DNA from: CAYFQV01 sp964654185
Lineage (GTDB): Bacteria > Spirochaetota > Spirochaetia > DSM-27196 > PWMO01
Direction: 5' to 3'
Length of the DNA stretch: 53,711 nucleotides
NCBI GenBank assembly: GCA_964654185.1
Contig: CAZZIE010000009.1
Span: 1 to 53,711, forward strand
The notes under the pieces were generated by a model. The model was not told where the DNA came from. It saw only the letters and a program-made list of their open reading frames with translations, and ran no database searches. Below, piece after piece: positions 25,637 to 34,359 of this stretch. Numbering within the stretch: position 1 is the first letter of the stretch; each line of letters begins with the position of its first letter. Both the position numbers and the translations under genes were made by a program.

Positions 25637-26248
25637 CTAAGTCCATGACTTAGTCAAGTATGCTCGCCCCAGCCGAACCTTATACACTTCCGCGACCTCG
25701 TCGATTCCCTTGAGACGGGTTGTGGTGCGAGAGACGCGGGAGACCCGTTCCTGCAGGGCGGGCTTCACGCCTGGGGCGGCGAGGACGCTCTTCATGATGG
25801 AGAGCTCGCTGGGTCCGGAGAGAGACTGAACGCGGGACGCAATGTTCACGGTTCTGCCGAAGTAGTCGATCCTGTTGTTCAGGGTCACCACGATTACCGG
25901 GCCGCGGTGGAGGCCGAGCTTGAGGCGCAAGGGGCGCCCGTCGCCTCGCGCTGCGTTACTCTGTTCCATGGCGTCCGCCATGGCGAAGGCGGCCCGCACC
26001 GCTGACTCCTCGTTGGTAAAGACGCCCATGACCGCGTCCCCGATCGTCTTGATCGGCACACCTTCGTGAGTGGCGATCGCTTCGAAGTCCATGCCGAAGA
26101 TGAAGTTGCGCCACGCTCCGCTGTGATCAACGAGGCGCCGGAGCGTTGCCGCCGGGACCAGGACAAGCGAGACCGAGCCGTGCGTCGTCGCCTCGACGGG
26201 AACGTGCTCGCCGTGAGAATGCTGAAGCTCGAAGTGTACTACGGGTGT
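25637..26248 (-). pseudogene. Broken class III adenylate/guanylate cyclase
   Basis: An open frame from just after a stop at 26249-26251 to 25637 with no good start codon before an ATG at 26092. The later part is clearly class III cyclase: AIATHEGVPIKTIGDAVMGV, FAMADAMEQ, LGLHRGPVIVVTLNNRIDYF and GRTVNIASRVQSLSG. The metal-binding FxDxxGST segment that should precede it is missing: the frame goes from TTHGSVSLVLVPAATLRRLV and a short WRNFIFG linker straight into DFEAIATHEG. So an N-terminal domain piece has been joined to the catalytic C-terminus with the first metal Asp deleted. Probably inactive. Confidence 0.65.
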
Positions 26249-26421
26249 TCACCGACCGGCCGTCGTACCGGCATCCTTCCGTGATCGATCCACCATCTGG
26301 GCCAGGAAATCCTCCAGGGAGCTACGCATGTGCTCGAGCCCGGCACGCTCATCGACTCGCGGTACCAATCGCGAGGTTCCGGTTGCCGTGGCGTTAACAA
26401 GACATATAGATTGCCGGTCGG

Positions 26422-26439
26422 GCATAAAGATCGCATAAA
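26422..26439 (+). promoter_or_regulatory. Candidate KdpE binding site before trkH
   Basis: GCATAAA at 26422-26428 and 26433-26439, starts 11 bases apart. On the other strand this reads TTTATGC twice, close to the TTTATA/TTTACA pattern of KdpE sites. OmpR/PhoB-class regulators bind 11-base direct repeats. It lies 16 bases upstream of the -35 box. Confidence 0.45.
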
Positions 26440-26455
26440 ACTCGCGGAATCTGCG

Positions 26456-26484
26456 TTGACCGTAATTTCGGTTGAATCTAGCGT
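26456..26484 (+). promoter_or_regulatory. trkH promoter
   Basis: TTGACC at 26456-26461, 17 bases, TAGCGT at 26479-26484. The start codon at 26494 is only ten bases further and has no Shine-Dalgarno, suggesting a leaderless message. Confidence 0.45.
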
Positions 26485-26493
26485 TGCGCCGAA

Positions 26494-27942
26494 ATGCACG
26501 TCCGCACGGTCTTACGCACGCTTGGGGTTCTGCTCGGTGGTCTGGGAGTAACCCTGCTCGCCCCGACTGCTACCGCCCTTCTGTACGGCGAGACCCCCTT
26601 CCCCTATCTGTGGCCGGCCATCGGTGCCATTGTCCTTGGGGCAATATCTCTTATGGTCTTTCGCGCGGATCCCGGGGCTCTCGGGATTCCGGACGCCGCC
26701 GCCATTGTTCTCGGTGCGTGGGTTCTATCCTGCGCTGTCGGGTCGATTCCATTTCTGCTTGTTCCCGAGTCAATCAGCTTTGTGGACGCACTCTTCGAGT
26801 CCACAAGCGGATTCACGACGACGGGATCAACAATTTTCTCCGACGTTGAGAGTCTGCCCCGCGGGCTTCTGCTCTGGCGGAGTCTCTCACACTGGCTTGG
26901 AGGCATGGGTATCATTGTGCTGGCGGTTGCCGTACTGCCGGTATTCGGAATCGGAGGACTCCAGCTCATGCGCGCGGAAGCGCCCGGACCGGACGTGGAG
27001 CGCCTGCGACCTCGTGTCGCCCACACCGCCCGCGTCTTCTGGGGGATCTATGCCGGAATCACCGCGGTTGAGATCCTGCTTCTTTGGGGGCAGGGGCTCA
27101 CTCTCTTCGACGCGGTGAATCACAGCTTCGCGACCGTTGCCACCGGAGGGTTCTCTACTCGCAACAACAGCATTGCGGCTTTCGGCAGTCCCGGCGTGGA
27201 GTGGACGGTCGCTCTGTTCATGATCCTCTCAGGCGTGAATTTCTCCCTCTACTACCGTTTGTTCATTCGCGACGTCAGGCGAGTCGCGAGAGATAGCGAG
27301 GTGAAGGCGTACGTGACACTCTTCGTCATCAGCGTCGCCATTGTAGCCACTGCGCTTCTCCTGGGGGGCGTCTTTCCCAAGGCCGGCGAAGCCATACGGT
27401 ATGCAGCATTCCAGGTGGCAACGCTCATGACCTCTACAGGCTTTGCGACGGCGGACTACGTGGCCTGGCCGGGGATTGCGCGGGGAGTGCTACTACTCAT
27501 GTTGTTCGTAGGAGGGTGCGTAGGTTCCACCAGCGGCGGGATCAAGATGTTTCACGTCACAGTGATACTGAAATCAGCCTTCGTGGAGCTACGCCGGATG
27601 CTTCATCCGCGGGGGGTATTCACGGTGCGGTTGAATCGAAGGCCCCTCGAGGATCGTACTATCTCGGCGGCCCATGGCTTCGTTGTGCTGTACATCGGCC
27701 TCGTGCTGGTGTCGACGATCGTCGTTGCCTCAAGTAATGCCGACTTGGAAACATCCTTGACTGCCACCCTTGCCGCGATCGGTAACATCGGTCCCGGATT
27801 CGCAGGTGTCGGGCCAACCGAAAACTTCGCCTTCTTTCCCGACCACGTGAAGCTGTGGCTGAGTGTGGTAATGATTGCCGGAAGATTGGAGATCTATACG
27901 ATCCTCTTGTTGTTTCTCCCGTCTCTGCATCGTCGCTGGTAG
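26494..27942 (+). CDS. trkH: TrkH/KtrB-family potassium transporter, membrane subunit
   Basis: 482 residues with about ten to twelve membrane segments. The four selectivity-filter P-loops are seen: STSGFTTTGSTIF, FATVATGGFSTRNNS, TLMTSTGFATADY and AAIGNIGPGFAGVG. KtrB/TrkH uses this pore for K+ uptake with an NAD-binding TrkA/KtrA ring protein; no such gene is in the window. It converges with kdpE, 17 bases apart at the stops. The nearby KdpDE pair and the direct repeat upstream suggest induction by low K+ or turgor. Confidence 0.93.
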   Translation: MHVRTVLRTLGVLLGGLGVTLLAPTATALLYGETPFPYLWPAIGAIVLGAISLMVFRADPGALGIPDAAAIVLGAWVLSCAVGSIPFLLVPESISFVDALFESTSGFTTTGSTIFSDVESLPRGLLLWRSLSHWLGGMGIIVLAVAVLPVFGIGGLQLMRAEAPGPDVERLRPRVAHTARVFWGIYAGITAVEILLLWGQGLTLFDAVNHSFATVATGGFSTRNNSIAAFGSPGVEWTVALFMILSGVNFSLYYRLFIRDVRRVARDSEVKAYVTLFVISVAIVATALLLGGVFPKAGEAIRYAAFQVATLMTSTGFATADYVAWPGIARGVLLLMLFVGGCVGSTSGGIKMFHVTVILKSAFVELRRMLHPRGVFTVRLNRRPLEDRTISAAHGFVVLYIGLVLVSTIVVASSNADLETSLTATLAAIGNIGPGFAGVGPTENFAFFPDHVKLWLSVVMIAGRLEIYTILLLFLPSLHRRW

Positions 27943-27959
27943 GACTGTCGCGGAGCCTG

Positions 27960-28658
27960 CTATTCGCCCCGTAGTCGGTAACCAACTCCCATCTCCGTGT
28001 AGATGTACTCCGGCTCGGCGGGGTTGTGCTCCAGTTTGCGCCGCAGGTTGGCCATGAACACCCGCAGGTACTGGGTCTCGCCGGTGCTGTTCGGCCCCCA
28101 TATCTCGCGGAGCAGGAACGAATGGGTCAACACTTTCCCGGCGTGTTGTGCCATGGTGAGGAGTAACCGGTACTCCGTCGGAGTCAGGTGAACGGTTTCT
28201 CCGCCGACCAGTACCAGTCGTCTGTCCGTATCTATGGTGAGCTCGCCGACTCTGAAAGAGCCGGTTGGTTCACCGTGTTCCCCGGCAGCTATCACTGAAT
28301 GCCGCATGGCAACGCGCAAGCGCGCCAGGAGCTCACCGGTGCCGAAGGGCTTCGTCAGGTAATCATCGGCTCCGGCATCGAGCGCATCTATCTTGTCTCG
28401 TTCCTGATCCCGTGCAGAAAGCACGAGGATCGGTACCGCCGACCAGGCGCGGGTCTCTTCGATAACTTGAACTCCGTCCACATCCGGAAGGCCGAGATCC
28501 AGAATTACGATGTCGGGAATGTGCGACGCGGTGAGGGACAACCCTTCCCGCCCGGTTGCGGCTTCCACGATGCGGTAGCCCTGGGTCTTCAAGGTTGCGC
28601 GCAGGAAGTTTCGGATGGACTGCTCGTCTTCGATTATCAGTATGGTCGTATCAGCCAT
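27960..28658 (-). CDS. kdpE: KdpE-like response regulator
   Basis: 232 residues. Receiver domain with phospho-acceptor Asp in VILDLGLPDVDG (about residue 53), acidic pair in IIEDEQSIRNFL and Lys in DDYLTKPFGTGELLARLR. The C-terminal OmpR-type winged helix includes LTPTEYRLLLTMAQHAGKVL and YLRVFMANLRRKLEHNP. KdpE normally controls K+ uptake genes; here no kdpABC is present and trkH is the neighbour. Overlaps the sensor gene stop by eight bases. Confidence 0.92.
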   Translation of the reverse strand: MADTTILIIEDEQSIRNFLRATLKTQGYRIVEAATGREGLSLTASHIPDIVILDLGLPDVDGVQVIEETRAWSAVPILVLSARDQERDKIDALDAGADDYLTKPFGTGELLARLRVAMRHSVIAAGEHGEPTGSFRVGELTIDTDRRLVLVGGETVHLTPTEYRLLLTMAQHAGKVLTHSFLLREIWGPNSTGETQYLRVFMANLRRKLEHNPAEPEYIYTEMGVGYRLRGE

Positions 28659-30174
28659 CGTTCTGTTTCATGGGAAGCTCGACCTGAACAACGGCCCCAC
28701 CCTCATCCGCGTTCCAGGCGGCAATCCGGCCTTCATGGGCTTCAACAATCGTCTTGCATATTGCAAGTCCCAGCCCCACCCCTCGCTTGCTGTCGGACCC
28801 TCGATATCCGGAGGTGAACAGTTCGAAGAGGCGCGGTTGAACCGCTGCGGGGATTCCCGGCCCGTTGTCCCGAACGGTGAATGACAGGAGGCCCTCTCGT
28901 TCCACGACGTCCAGATGGATCTCGGTGTCATCCGGCGTGTGCTTCACCGCGTTGTCGATCAGGTTCACGAGAACCTGTTCCATCAATCTCGCATCCATGG
29001 GAGCCACCGATACGGTGCCGGGCAAGGAGCTGTGCAGTGCGCGACCGTTCAGTCGTGACCTCGAGTGCTCAATGGCGGAGGCGACGACCTCATCCACAAC
29101 TTCCATCTGTCTCGTCACCTGCACTCCACCGCCTTCGAGTCGAGTGAGACTCAACAGGTTTTCGACGACTCGTGAAAGCCAGGTCGATTCTTCGTAGATG
29201 CTGCGGACCAATTGGTGTCGCGACTCCGAATCGTAATTCGAGGGCTCGTTCAATAACGCGCTTGCGGCGCCGGAGATTCCCGAAAGAGGCGTTCGCAAGT
29301 CGTGAGAGATCGATCGCAGCAGGGTACTCTTCAGACGTTCCCCTTCCGCATCCAGTCGTGCTCGTTCGTGATCACGAGCGAGAGTCTCGCGGTCGAGGGC
29401 GAGAGAGATCAATGCTGCGAAGGTTCTGAACACCTCAAATTGCTCCGGGGGCAGTGACCCATCAAGATCGAGTGGTAGAAGCCCGAGTACCCCGTGAATG
29501 CCACGAGCGCCCTTTAGAGGAACGTAGTATCCACGAGACCTGGACAACCCGGAATACTCCGGGTAGACGGAATCCGGTTCCGCGATGGTTCTCTGGGCCG
29601 CATTGCTCTCCGACGGTTGCGCGAATACACACGCCTTGTCACCGGCGGAATCGGGCAGAACCGGCTCGAGCGTCCCGGAGACGCCCTCCGAGAAGTAGCA
29701 CGTTACCTCGCAATCCAGAATGCGCCGCAGATGGTCCAGTGCATTCCGTGCGACCTCGTCCCTTCCTGAGTGTTGAAGGAGAGATCGGCTCACCTCGTAC
29801 ATTGCGCGGGTCCGCCGTTCCCGCTCAGCCGCTTCTCGTGCCTGTTTCTGGATTCGCCCGGTGAGCGTGCTGGTGGTCAGCGTGACCACCAGCATCACCG
29901 CGAAGGTGAACAGGTAGGTCGAGTCGTACACGGTCAGCGTGAAACGCGGCGCCGTGAACAGGAAATTGAAGATGAGGACGCCGAGGACGGCTGAGAGTAC
30001 GCCCAGCGTGCGGCCGGCAATGAGAGTGACGCCGAGAACGCCGAGAACGAATGTCATGACGACACTGGACTCGCTCAGGCCCGCGCGAGCGAGAGCGTAG
30101 GCGAGGCTGCTTGTCACCACGAGAATCAATGCGGCGTAAAGCGTCTTCAAGGTGGTTTTCCGGGGCCGCTCCAT
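28651..30174 (-). CDS. kdpD: Short KdpD-like sensor kinase lacking the N-terminal KdpD/Usp region
   Basis: 507 residues against about 890 for full KdpD. It starts at the four-helix DUF4118 membrane domain (about 10-105), then a GAF-like domain (about 140-275), then the kinase core: phospho-acceptor His in LLRSISHDLRTPLSG, N-box EQVLVNLIDNAVKHTPD, G1 VRDNGPGI and G2 RGVGLGLAICKTIV. The KdpD/Usp part that senses cyclic-di-AMP and ions in full-length KdpD is absent; the first residues follow directly from a plausible start, so this looks like a natural short form rather than a recent break. Should phosphorylate KdpE. Confidence 0.88.
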   Translation of the reverse strand: MERPRKTTLKTLYAALILVVTSSLAYALARAGLSESSVVMTFVLGVLGVTLIAGRTLGVLSAVLGVLIFNFLFTAPRFTLTVYDSTYLFTFAVMLVVTLTTSTLTGRIQKQAREAAERERRTRAMYEVSRSLLQHSGRDEVARNALDHLRRILDCEVTCYFSEGVSGTLEPVLPDSAGDKACVFAQPSESNAAQRTIAEPDSVYPEYSGLSRSRGYYVPLKGARGIHGVLGLLPLDLDGSLPPEQFEVFRTFAALISLALDRETLARDHERARLDAEGERLKSTLLRSISHDLRTPLSGISGAASALLNEPSNYDSESRHQLVRSIYEESTWLSRVVENLLSLTRLEGGGVQVTRQMEVVDEVVASAIEHSRSRLNGRALHSSLPGTVSVAPMDARLMEQVLVNLIDNAVKHTPDDTEIHLDVVEREGLLSFTVRDNGPGIPAAVQPRLFELFTSGYRGSDSKRGVGLGLAICKTIVEAHEGRIAAWNADEGGAVVQVELPMKQNDG

Positions 30175-30511
30175 GGTTTCTCAAGCCGAGAGTACCACAC
30201 AAAGTGGTGCAGAATCGACGAGCACCATCACGCGAGCCATTTCGTCAGATGCGCTTCCATTTCTTCGAGGGACCATGCTCTTGCGCACTTCTTCGCCTAC
30301 CCGATCTGCTCCAGCCGCATGCCTGTCCGCTTGCAACGGCAATGTCAACTCGCCATGTTGTCTGAGAGCGGGAGGCGCGACTCGGCATCGTGACCGAGGA
30401 AGGCAGGCTGACCCGGAATGAGGTGATGGCCTACGAGAAGAATCGCGCCCTCGCCGCTCGCTCGGCGTAGCGGCCGCGACGCTCCGCGGGGTATTTGGGT
30501 AGATTCTGCCG
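30175..30511. other. Gap with an antitoxin C-terminal remnant and a degenerate repeat
   Basis: On the minus strand, 30291 to 30232 reads RAWSLEEMEAHLTKWLA then stop, the typical end of small toxin-module antitoxins; an in-frame stop upstream shows it is only a fragment. 30329-30378 is a 50-base copy (39 identities, no gaps) of 34169-34218. No intact gene is seen. Confidence 0.5.
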
Positions 30512-31154
30512 ATGACGCGCGCGCTGCTGGTGGGTCTTCTTCTTGTCACGAATCTCGCGACCGGGTACGCCGAGGGTGAGGCCACCCTCACGGTGGTAAC
30601 GTACAACGTCAGGAAGGCGGGCCTCGACCGGGGGGATCTCCCCTGGGAATCGCGTCGGCCCGCGGCTCTCGAGATCCTCACCGAAGCCGAGGCCGATCTG
30701 ATCGGGCTGCAGGAAGCCGCCGCGGAGCAGCGCAGGGACCTTGAGGGGCTCGGCCTCGCATGCGTCGGCTGCGGCGCTGACTTCAGCAACCGCAACGCGA
30801 TCCTCTTCGACGAGAGCAGACTCGTCCTGCTGGAATCGGGAGTGTTCTGGCTCTCCGAGACGCCGCAGGTGCCATTCTCGGTCAGCTGGGGCAACGAAGG
30901 GTGGCCGAGGTGGGTGACCTGGGCGCAGTTCCGGCTCCGGGACGCTAGCTCCGAGTCCCGCCGCTTCGCGGTATGAGGTGACATACCGGAGCTTCGTGAA
31001 TCCCGCCGAAGCCGCCCGACTCGACTACATTTTCGCCTCGCAGGAGTTCGGGTACCGAGAAGCCGAGGTCATGACCCACGACTCCCGCTGGGAGTCGCCC
31101 CCTTCGGACCACCACCCCGTGCGCGCGGTACTGACCCTGCGCGACGAGCGCTAG
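30512..31154 (+). pseudogene. Endonuclease/exonuclease/phosphatase (EEP) family gene with a deleted centre
   Basis: The first part (30512-30976) has a signal peptide and the EEP N-terminus: VVTYNVRKAG, ADLIGLQEAAAEQ and NRNAILFDESRL. The frame then stops. In a different frame, from about 30982 to 31154, comes the EEP C-terminus: RLDYIFASQEFGYRE and PPSDHHPVRAVLTL, with the catalytic Asp-His pair. The middle of the fold (the NTHLDH and GDFN segments) is absent. So a secreted EEP hydrolase gene has lost its centre and its frame. Confidence 0.75.
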
Positions 31155-31166
31155 GCAGCGATCGCC

Positions 31167-31219
31167 GGCCGCGGGAGGCGCCTCCGGGTTTTCCGCTTCG
31201 CCCGCTCACGCAATCACTG
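31167..31219. repeat. Dispersed about 50-base GC-rich repeat, copy A
   Basis: Matches 39907-39958 (the nrdB-nrdA gap), best in the TTTCCGCT..CGCCCGCTCACGCA core. Origin unknown. Confidence 0.45.
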
Positions 31220-31325
31220 ATGGATGCTACCATCACGTTCCTGCGGAGGGGTCGCCTGCGGCCGGACAGGGGACTCCATGATTTCTCCGTGGCGTCCCGA
31301 TGCCGACACCGGCTACAATCAGAAT

Positions 31326-32207
31326 ATGGACTTGGCCGATCAGCTCACCAGGCTCAATATCTGGACCCGTGGTGAGCAGCGTGCCCCGCACAAGCCGCTG
31401 CTTATTCTATACGCCATAAGCCGGTACCTGCGCGGCGCGGAGCGACTCATCCCGTATGAAGAGGTGAGGTCGGATCTTTCGAAGCTCCTCGGCGAGTTCG
31501 GCAGGCCGCAGAAGACGCTCCACCCGGAATACCCCTTCTGGTACCTGCAATCGGACGGGATCTGGGAAGTTCGCAGCACGCTCTCGGATGCGAAGCCAAG
31601 CGAAAAGTCGGTTTCCAGCAGGAAGCTTCTGGATGCCGATGCTGCCGGTGGCCTCACACCGGACCTCTTTGAAGCACTCCAGGACAGGGGAGAGGCGGCA
31701 CGGGCGATTGCGGCGATCCTCGAAAAGGAGTTTCCCGAGACCTACCACGACGATATCCTGAGCGCCCTTGGCATCGACCTCGGTGAGCTCACACTTCGCC
31801 GCCGTCGGGATCCCCAGTTCCGCCGGACTGTGCTGCGTGCGTACGAGAATGCCTGCGCGATTTGCGGGTATACCAGCCGTCTTGCCGACACCCTTGTCGG
31901 CGTGGAGGCCGCCCACATCAAGTGGCATCAGGCCGGTGGACCCGACACGAGCCCGAACGGTATAGCCCTCTGCGCCCTCCATCACAAGCTCTTCGACCGC
32001 GGCATGATCACCTTCTCCGAGGACCACCGCGTCCTGGTCTCGGAGAACGCCACCGGGTCGGCGATCTTCTCCCATCTGGTCCTGGACTTTCACGGCCAAC
32101 CAATCCGTGAGCCGATTCGAGCCTCGTACAGTCCGAACGCAACCTTTGTGACGTGGCATGTACGGGAGGTCTTTCGCGAGCCGGCGCGGGCGCTCGAGTC
32201 GGCGTGA
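31326..32207 (+). CDS. Type IV restriction endonuclease, phosphorothioate-binding (SBD) plus HNH
   Basis: 293 residues. The N-terminal part (LNIWTRGEQRAPHKPLLILY, then HPEYPFWYLQSDGIWEV, about 8-85) matches the sulfur-binding domain of ScoMcrA-like enzymes that recognise phosphorothioate DNA. The C-terminal HNH nuclease has CAICGYTSR, VEAAHIKWHQAGG and NGIALCALHHKLFDRG (zinc cysteines and catalytic His). It would cut incoming modified DNA. No dnd modification genes are in the window, as expected for a type IV enzyme. The ATG at 31326 starts the domain; TACAAT at 31314-31319 is seven bases upstream with no Shine-Dalgarno, which suits a leaderless message. Confidence 0.85.
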   Translation: MDLADQLTRLNIWTRGEQRAPHKPLLILYAISRYLRGAERLIPYEEVRSDLSKLLGEFGRPQKTLHPEYPFWYLQSDGIWEVRSTLSDAKPSEKSVSSRKLLDADAAGGLTPDLFEALQDRGEAARAIAAILEKEFPETYHDDILSALGIDLGELTLRRRRDPQFRRTVLRAYENACAICGYTSRLADTLVGVEAAHIKWHQAGGPDTSPNGIALCALHHKLFDRGMITFSEDHRVLVSENATGSAIFSHLVLDFHGQPIREPIRASYSPNATFVTWHVREVFREPARALESA

Positions 32208-32235
32208 GTTCCGGCGAGCTGCCCACGCCGAGTCA

Positions 32236-32347
32236 CTACTCGCTATCCCGGTCGATCTCCCGAAGCGCGTGCTCCAACGGTAGGGAGTCTTGTGATATTC
32301 GTTGTCATCAACGACGAAGTGGGGGTGAACCTCGGTCACAGCAGCCT
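32236..32347. repeat. 112-bp direct repeat, copy 1
   Basis: 104 of 112 bases match 35383-35494, without gaps. On the plus strand it ends a broken copy of the DUF5615 tail (LAIPVDLPKRVLQR then stop). On the minus strand it encodes TEVHPHFVVDDNEYH, which resembles the start of a small antitoxin and then loses frame. Confidence 0.88.
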
Positions 32348-32532
32348 CACGCGGGCCATTTCGACAGGCGCTCGCGGACCTCGTCGTGCGACGCTGTGCG
32401 GCCATCTCTGATATCCTGCAGACCGAGTTCGACCTTCTGCATGAAGAGGAGTCGCTCCATGATGTCTTCATAGGAGGCGTCGTCTGGGAGCTGCCGAATT
32501 GCCTCGATTGCGTGGTCTTTCACCCGTTCCAT
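32347..32532 (-). CDS. Small antitoxin of a RelE/ParE-type module (orphan)
   Basis: 61 residues: MERVKDHAIEAIRQLPDDAS, YEDIMERLLFMQKVELGLQD, then IRDGRTASHDEVRERLSKW. This is the common short antitoxin that precedes ParE/RelE toxins, with the DASxDDIM and SHEEVRRRLxKW hallmarks. The toxin that should follow at lower coordinates has been replaced by copy 1 of the 112-bp repeat, so the antitoxin is orphaned. Start chosen at the family's usual N-terminus. Confidence 0.65.
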   Translation of the reverse strand: MERVKDHAIEAIRQLPDDASYEDIMERLLFMQKVELGLQDIRDGRTASHDEVRERLSKWPA

Positions 32533-32836
32533 ACCCTCAATACTACAGCGAATGACCATGCGCGGGAAGGCGTTCGCCCCACGGCGAATAGTCGGCGTGG
32601 GACTATGCGCTCTCGCACTCGCCCGCCAACCCCAGAGATTCCTCAAACCACTGAGGTGAGAGCATACCGTCGGGGTAGGCAGGGCTTGTTGGGACAGGAG
32701 AAATGAGGTGGTGGTGAACAGACACACTACACCCGGCGGAGGCGATGGGTGGGAGAATAGAAGGTGTGAAGCGGCGGGGAGACAAACCCGAAAAACCCCG
32801 CCGGCGGAAACGATGTGCCGACGTCAGTGTAGGGTG
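32533..32836. other. Gap beside the transposase gene
   Basis: No intact gene. A minus-strand fragment around 32670-32620 reads YPDGMLSPQWFEESLGL, possibly the end of a lost gene. A hairpin (CGGCGGGG / CCCCGCCG, 32772-32803, 16-base loop) sits 35 bases beyond the transposase stop and could terminate it. Confidence 0.4.
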
Positions 32837-34012
32837 CTACTCATGCCCGGCGGCGCTGAAGGCCAGACAACCCTCCGGAAGCTGTTCACGCAGCCGCAAC
32901 ATCCAACAGGCCAGCGTGGCTTTCTCAGTTCCGACGAACTCCTTGCGTAGTGATCCAAAACGCGCGAGGATGACGGTAGCCCACTTCGCCAGTGCCATGC
33001 CGACGCTCAACAGTGTCAGCATGGTGGTGAAGGAGCGCTGATCTTTCACAGCGAATCGTTTGGTGCGGACTCGTTGGTTGAGTTCCTTGAAGTAGCGATT
33101 CTCGATACGCCAGCGGCAGTAAGAGGCCTCGCGCAGTTCGACAGGCGAGAGTGAGTGGTCGGTTGTCACCACCCACCAGGAGCGCTGTTCACCGGTCTTG
33201 GAGCTGCGCTCGCTGATGCGGACAACCTGCACGGCCATGTCACCGAAGTCCTTGGTTGTGCCCTCCATCCACCAGCGGCACAGCCGCGTTGCGTCGTAGC
33301 CGAGATCATTCCACTCGGCGGCATCAGCAGCGAAGTCGTTGCGTGCATCCGTAATGACAACGCGGTCTGGCATTCGCGCCCCTTTGATCAGAGCGTGCAT
33401 TCCGCGTTCACGGATCATCCTGATAGTGGTGAGGTCAAAGTACAGCGGGTCGAGTAGCAGCAACTCTGGTTGTACTGCACCGAGGCTGGGCAGCATCTTG
33501 ATCAGCTGCCTGCTTTCGCGCCGCTCATGGCCGTCTCCCGCAGCGTGGCGAACCAACGGTGCGACAGTGAGGCTTCCGGTAAGCGCGACCGCACTTATGT
33601 GGTGGCCGCTCATTACCGTGCCGTCTATAGCTGCCACACGTCTGGCCGGAGCACCACTGGCAAAGCGAGTAAGTAATATTCGTCGCCGATCCAATTCAGC
33701 GATGATGTCGGTGGCGAACCGCTGGATGCCTCGAGGCGAGAGCCACCTCAACGCTCGGCGTATCGTGGAATCGCTTACCACCATCTTTCGATGGTCACAG
33801 GCGAACAACCCTTTGATCCGTGAGCTTCGCGCAAGTCGGTCAAACGCCAATAATGAGCCCGCGCCGAACAGTGGCATGAGTAGCACACTCAAGAGGATCG
33901 TCGGCAGCGGTATTATCGGGTTTGTTCGCACATCGCGAAACCGCCTCAGGCGTTCGCGCAGGTGGAATCGCGCGAGCAGTCGGTCGGCGGTCCTCTTCTT
34001 CTTCCTATCCAC
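32837..34012 (-). mobile_element. IS4-type DDE transposase
   Basis: 391 residues. The DDE catalytic set is visible: Asp in VAAIDGTVMSGHH, Asp in ELLLLDPLYFDLTT, and Glu in the YCRWRIENRYFKELNQR region typical of IS4-group enzymes. The N-terminal 100 residues (PTILLSVLLMPLFGAGSLLA, VSDSTIRRALRWL) are the DNA-binding part. The reading frame is intact, so the element may still move. Terminal inverted repeats and a target duplication could not be found by eye, so only the gene is bounded. A T-rich-tailed hairpin stands upstream. Confidence 0.85.
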
Positions 34013-34078
34013 ATAGCCCCTCCCAGTATGGATTGCGCAAGAAGAAAAAGAAAAAAAAGAAAAAGAAGAACCACGGCC

Positions 34079-34103
34079 TTCAGATCCCTCCGTCGGATCT
34101 GAA
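34079..34103 (-). terminator. Terminator-like hairpin upstream of the transposase
   Basis: TTCAGATCC-7-GGATCTGAA, followed on the minus strand by a C/T-rich tract (about 34075-34040). It would stop outside transcription from running into the transposase, a common insulation in insertion sequences. Confidence 0.55.
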
Positions 34104-34194
34104 CGCCGCTACAATCACCATACCATTCTATGCTCTCATGACAATGAGGAATCTGTGCGCCAACCCCCGCTTGCTGCGACCATATCCACTCGCT

Positions 34195-34359
34195 ATGGTA
34201 TCCGAGAGAGGGAGGCGCTGCGGAATGGAATCCCTCTTGCAGATGACCCGTCGTCAGGCATACGTTGTGCCGCCCGATGACTCTGAATCGGGGCGTCTGG
34301 ACTTCCTCCTCGACGAGGCGGAAGATGGGACGGAGCAGCGGACAATCGATGATCTCTGA
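34195..34359 (+). CDS. Probable antitoxin partner of a RelE-like remnant
   Basis: 54 residues from ATG 34195 (start uncertain; in-frame ATGs lie further upstream). LLQMTRRQAYVVPPDDSES and an acidic end FLLDEAEDGTEQRTIDDL suit an antitoxin tail. Its stop overlaps the ATG of the RelE-like remnant, the usual coupled order. The first part coincides with a 50-base degenerate repeat also at 30329-30378. No family is recognised with certainty. Confidence 0.4.
   Translation: MVSERGRRCGMESLLQMTRRQAYVVPPDDSESGRLDFLLDEAEDGTEQRTIDDL

Noticed and set aside
30400..30470. Small plus-strand ORF (GIVTEEGRLTRNEVMAYEKN)
   Set aside because: No start with a ribosome site, a stop just upstream and no recognisable family; treated as debris.
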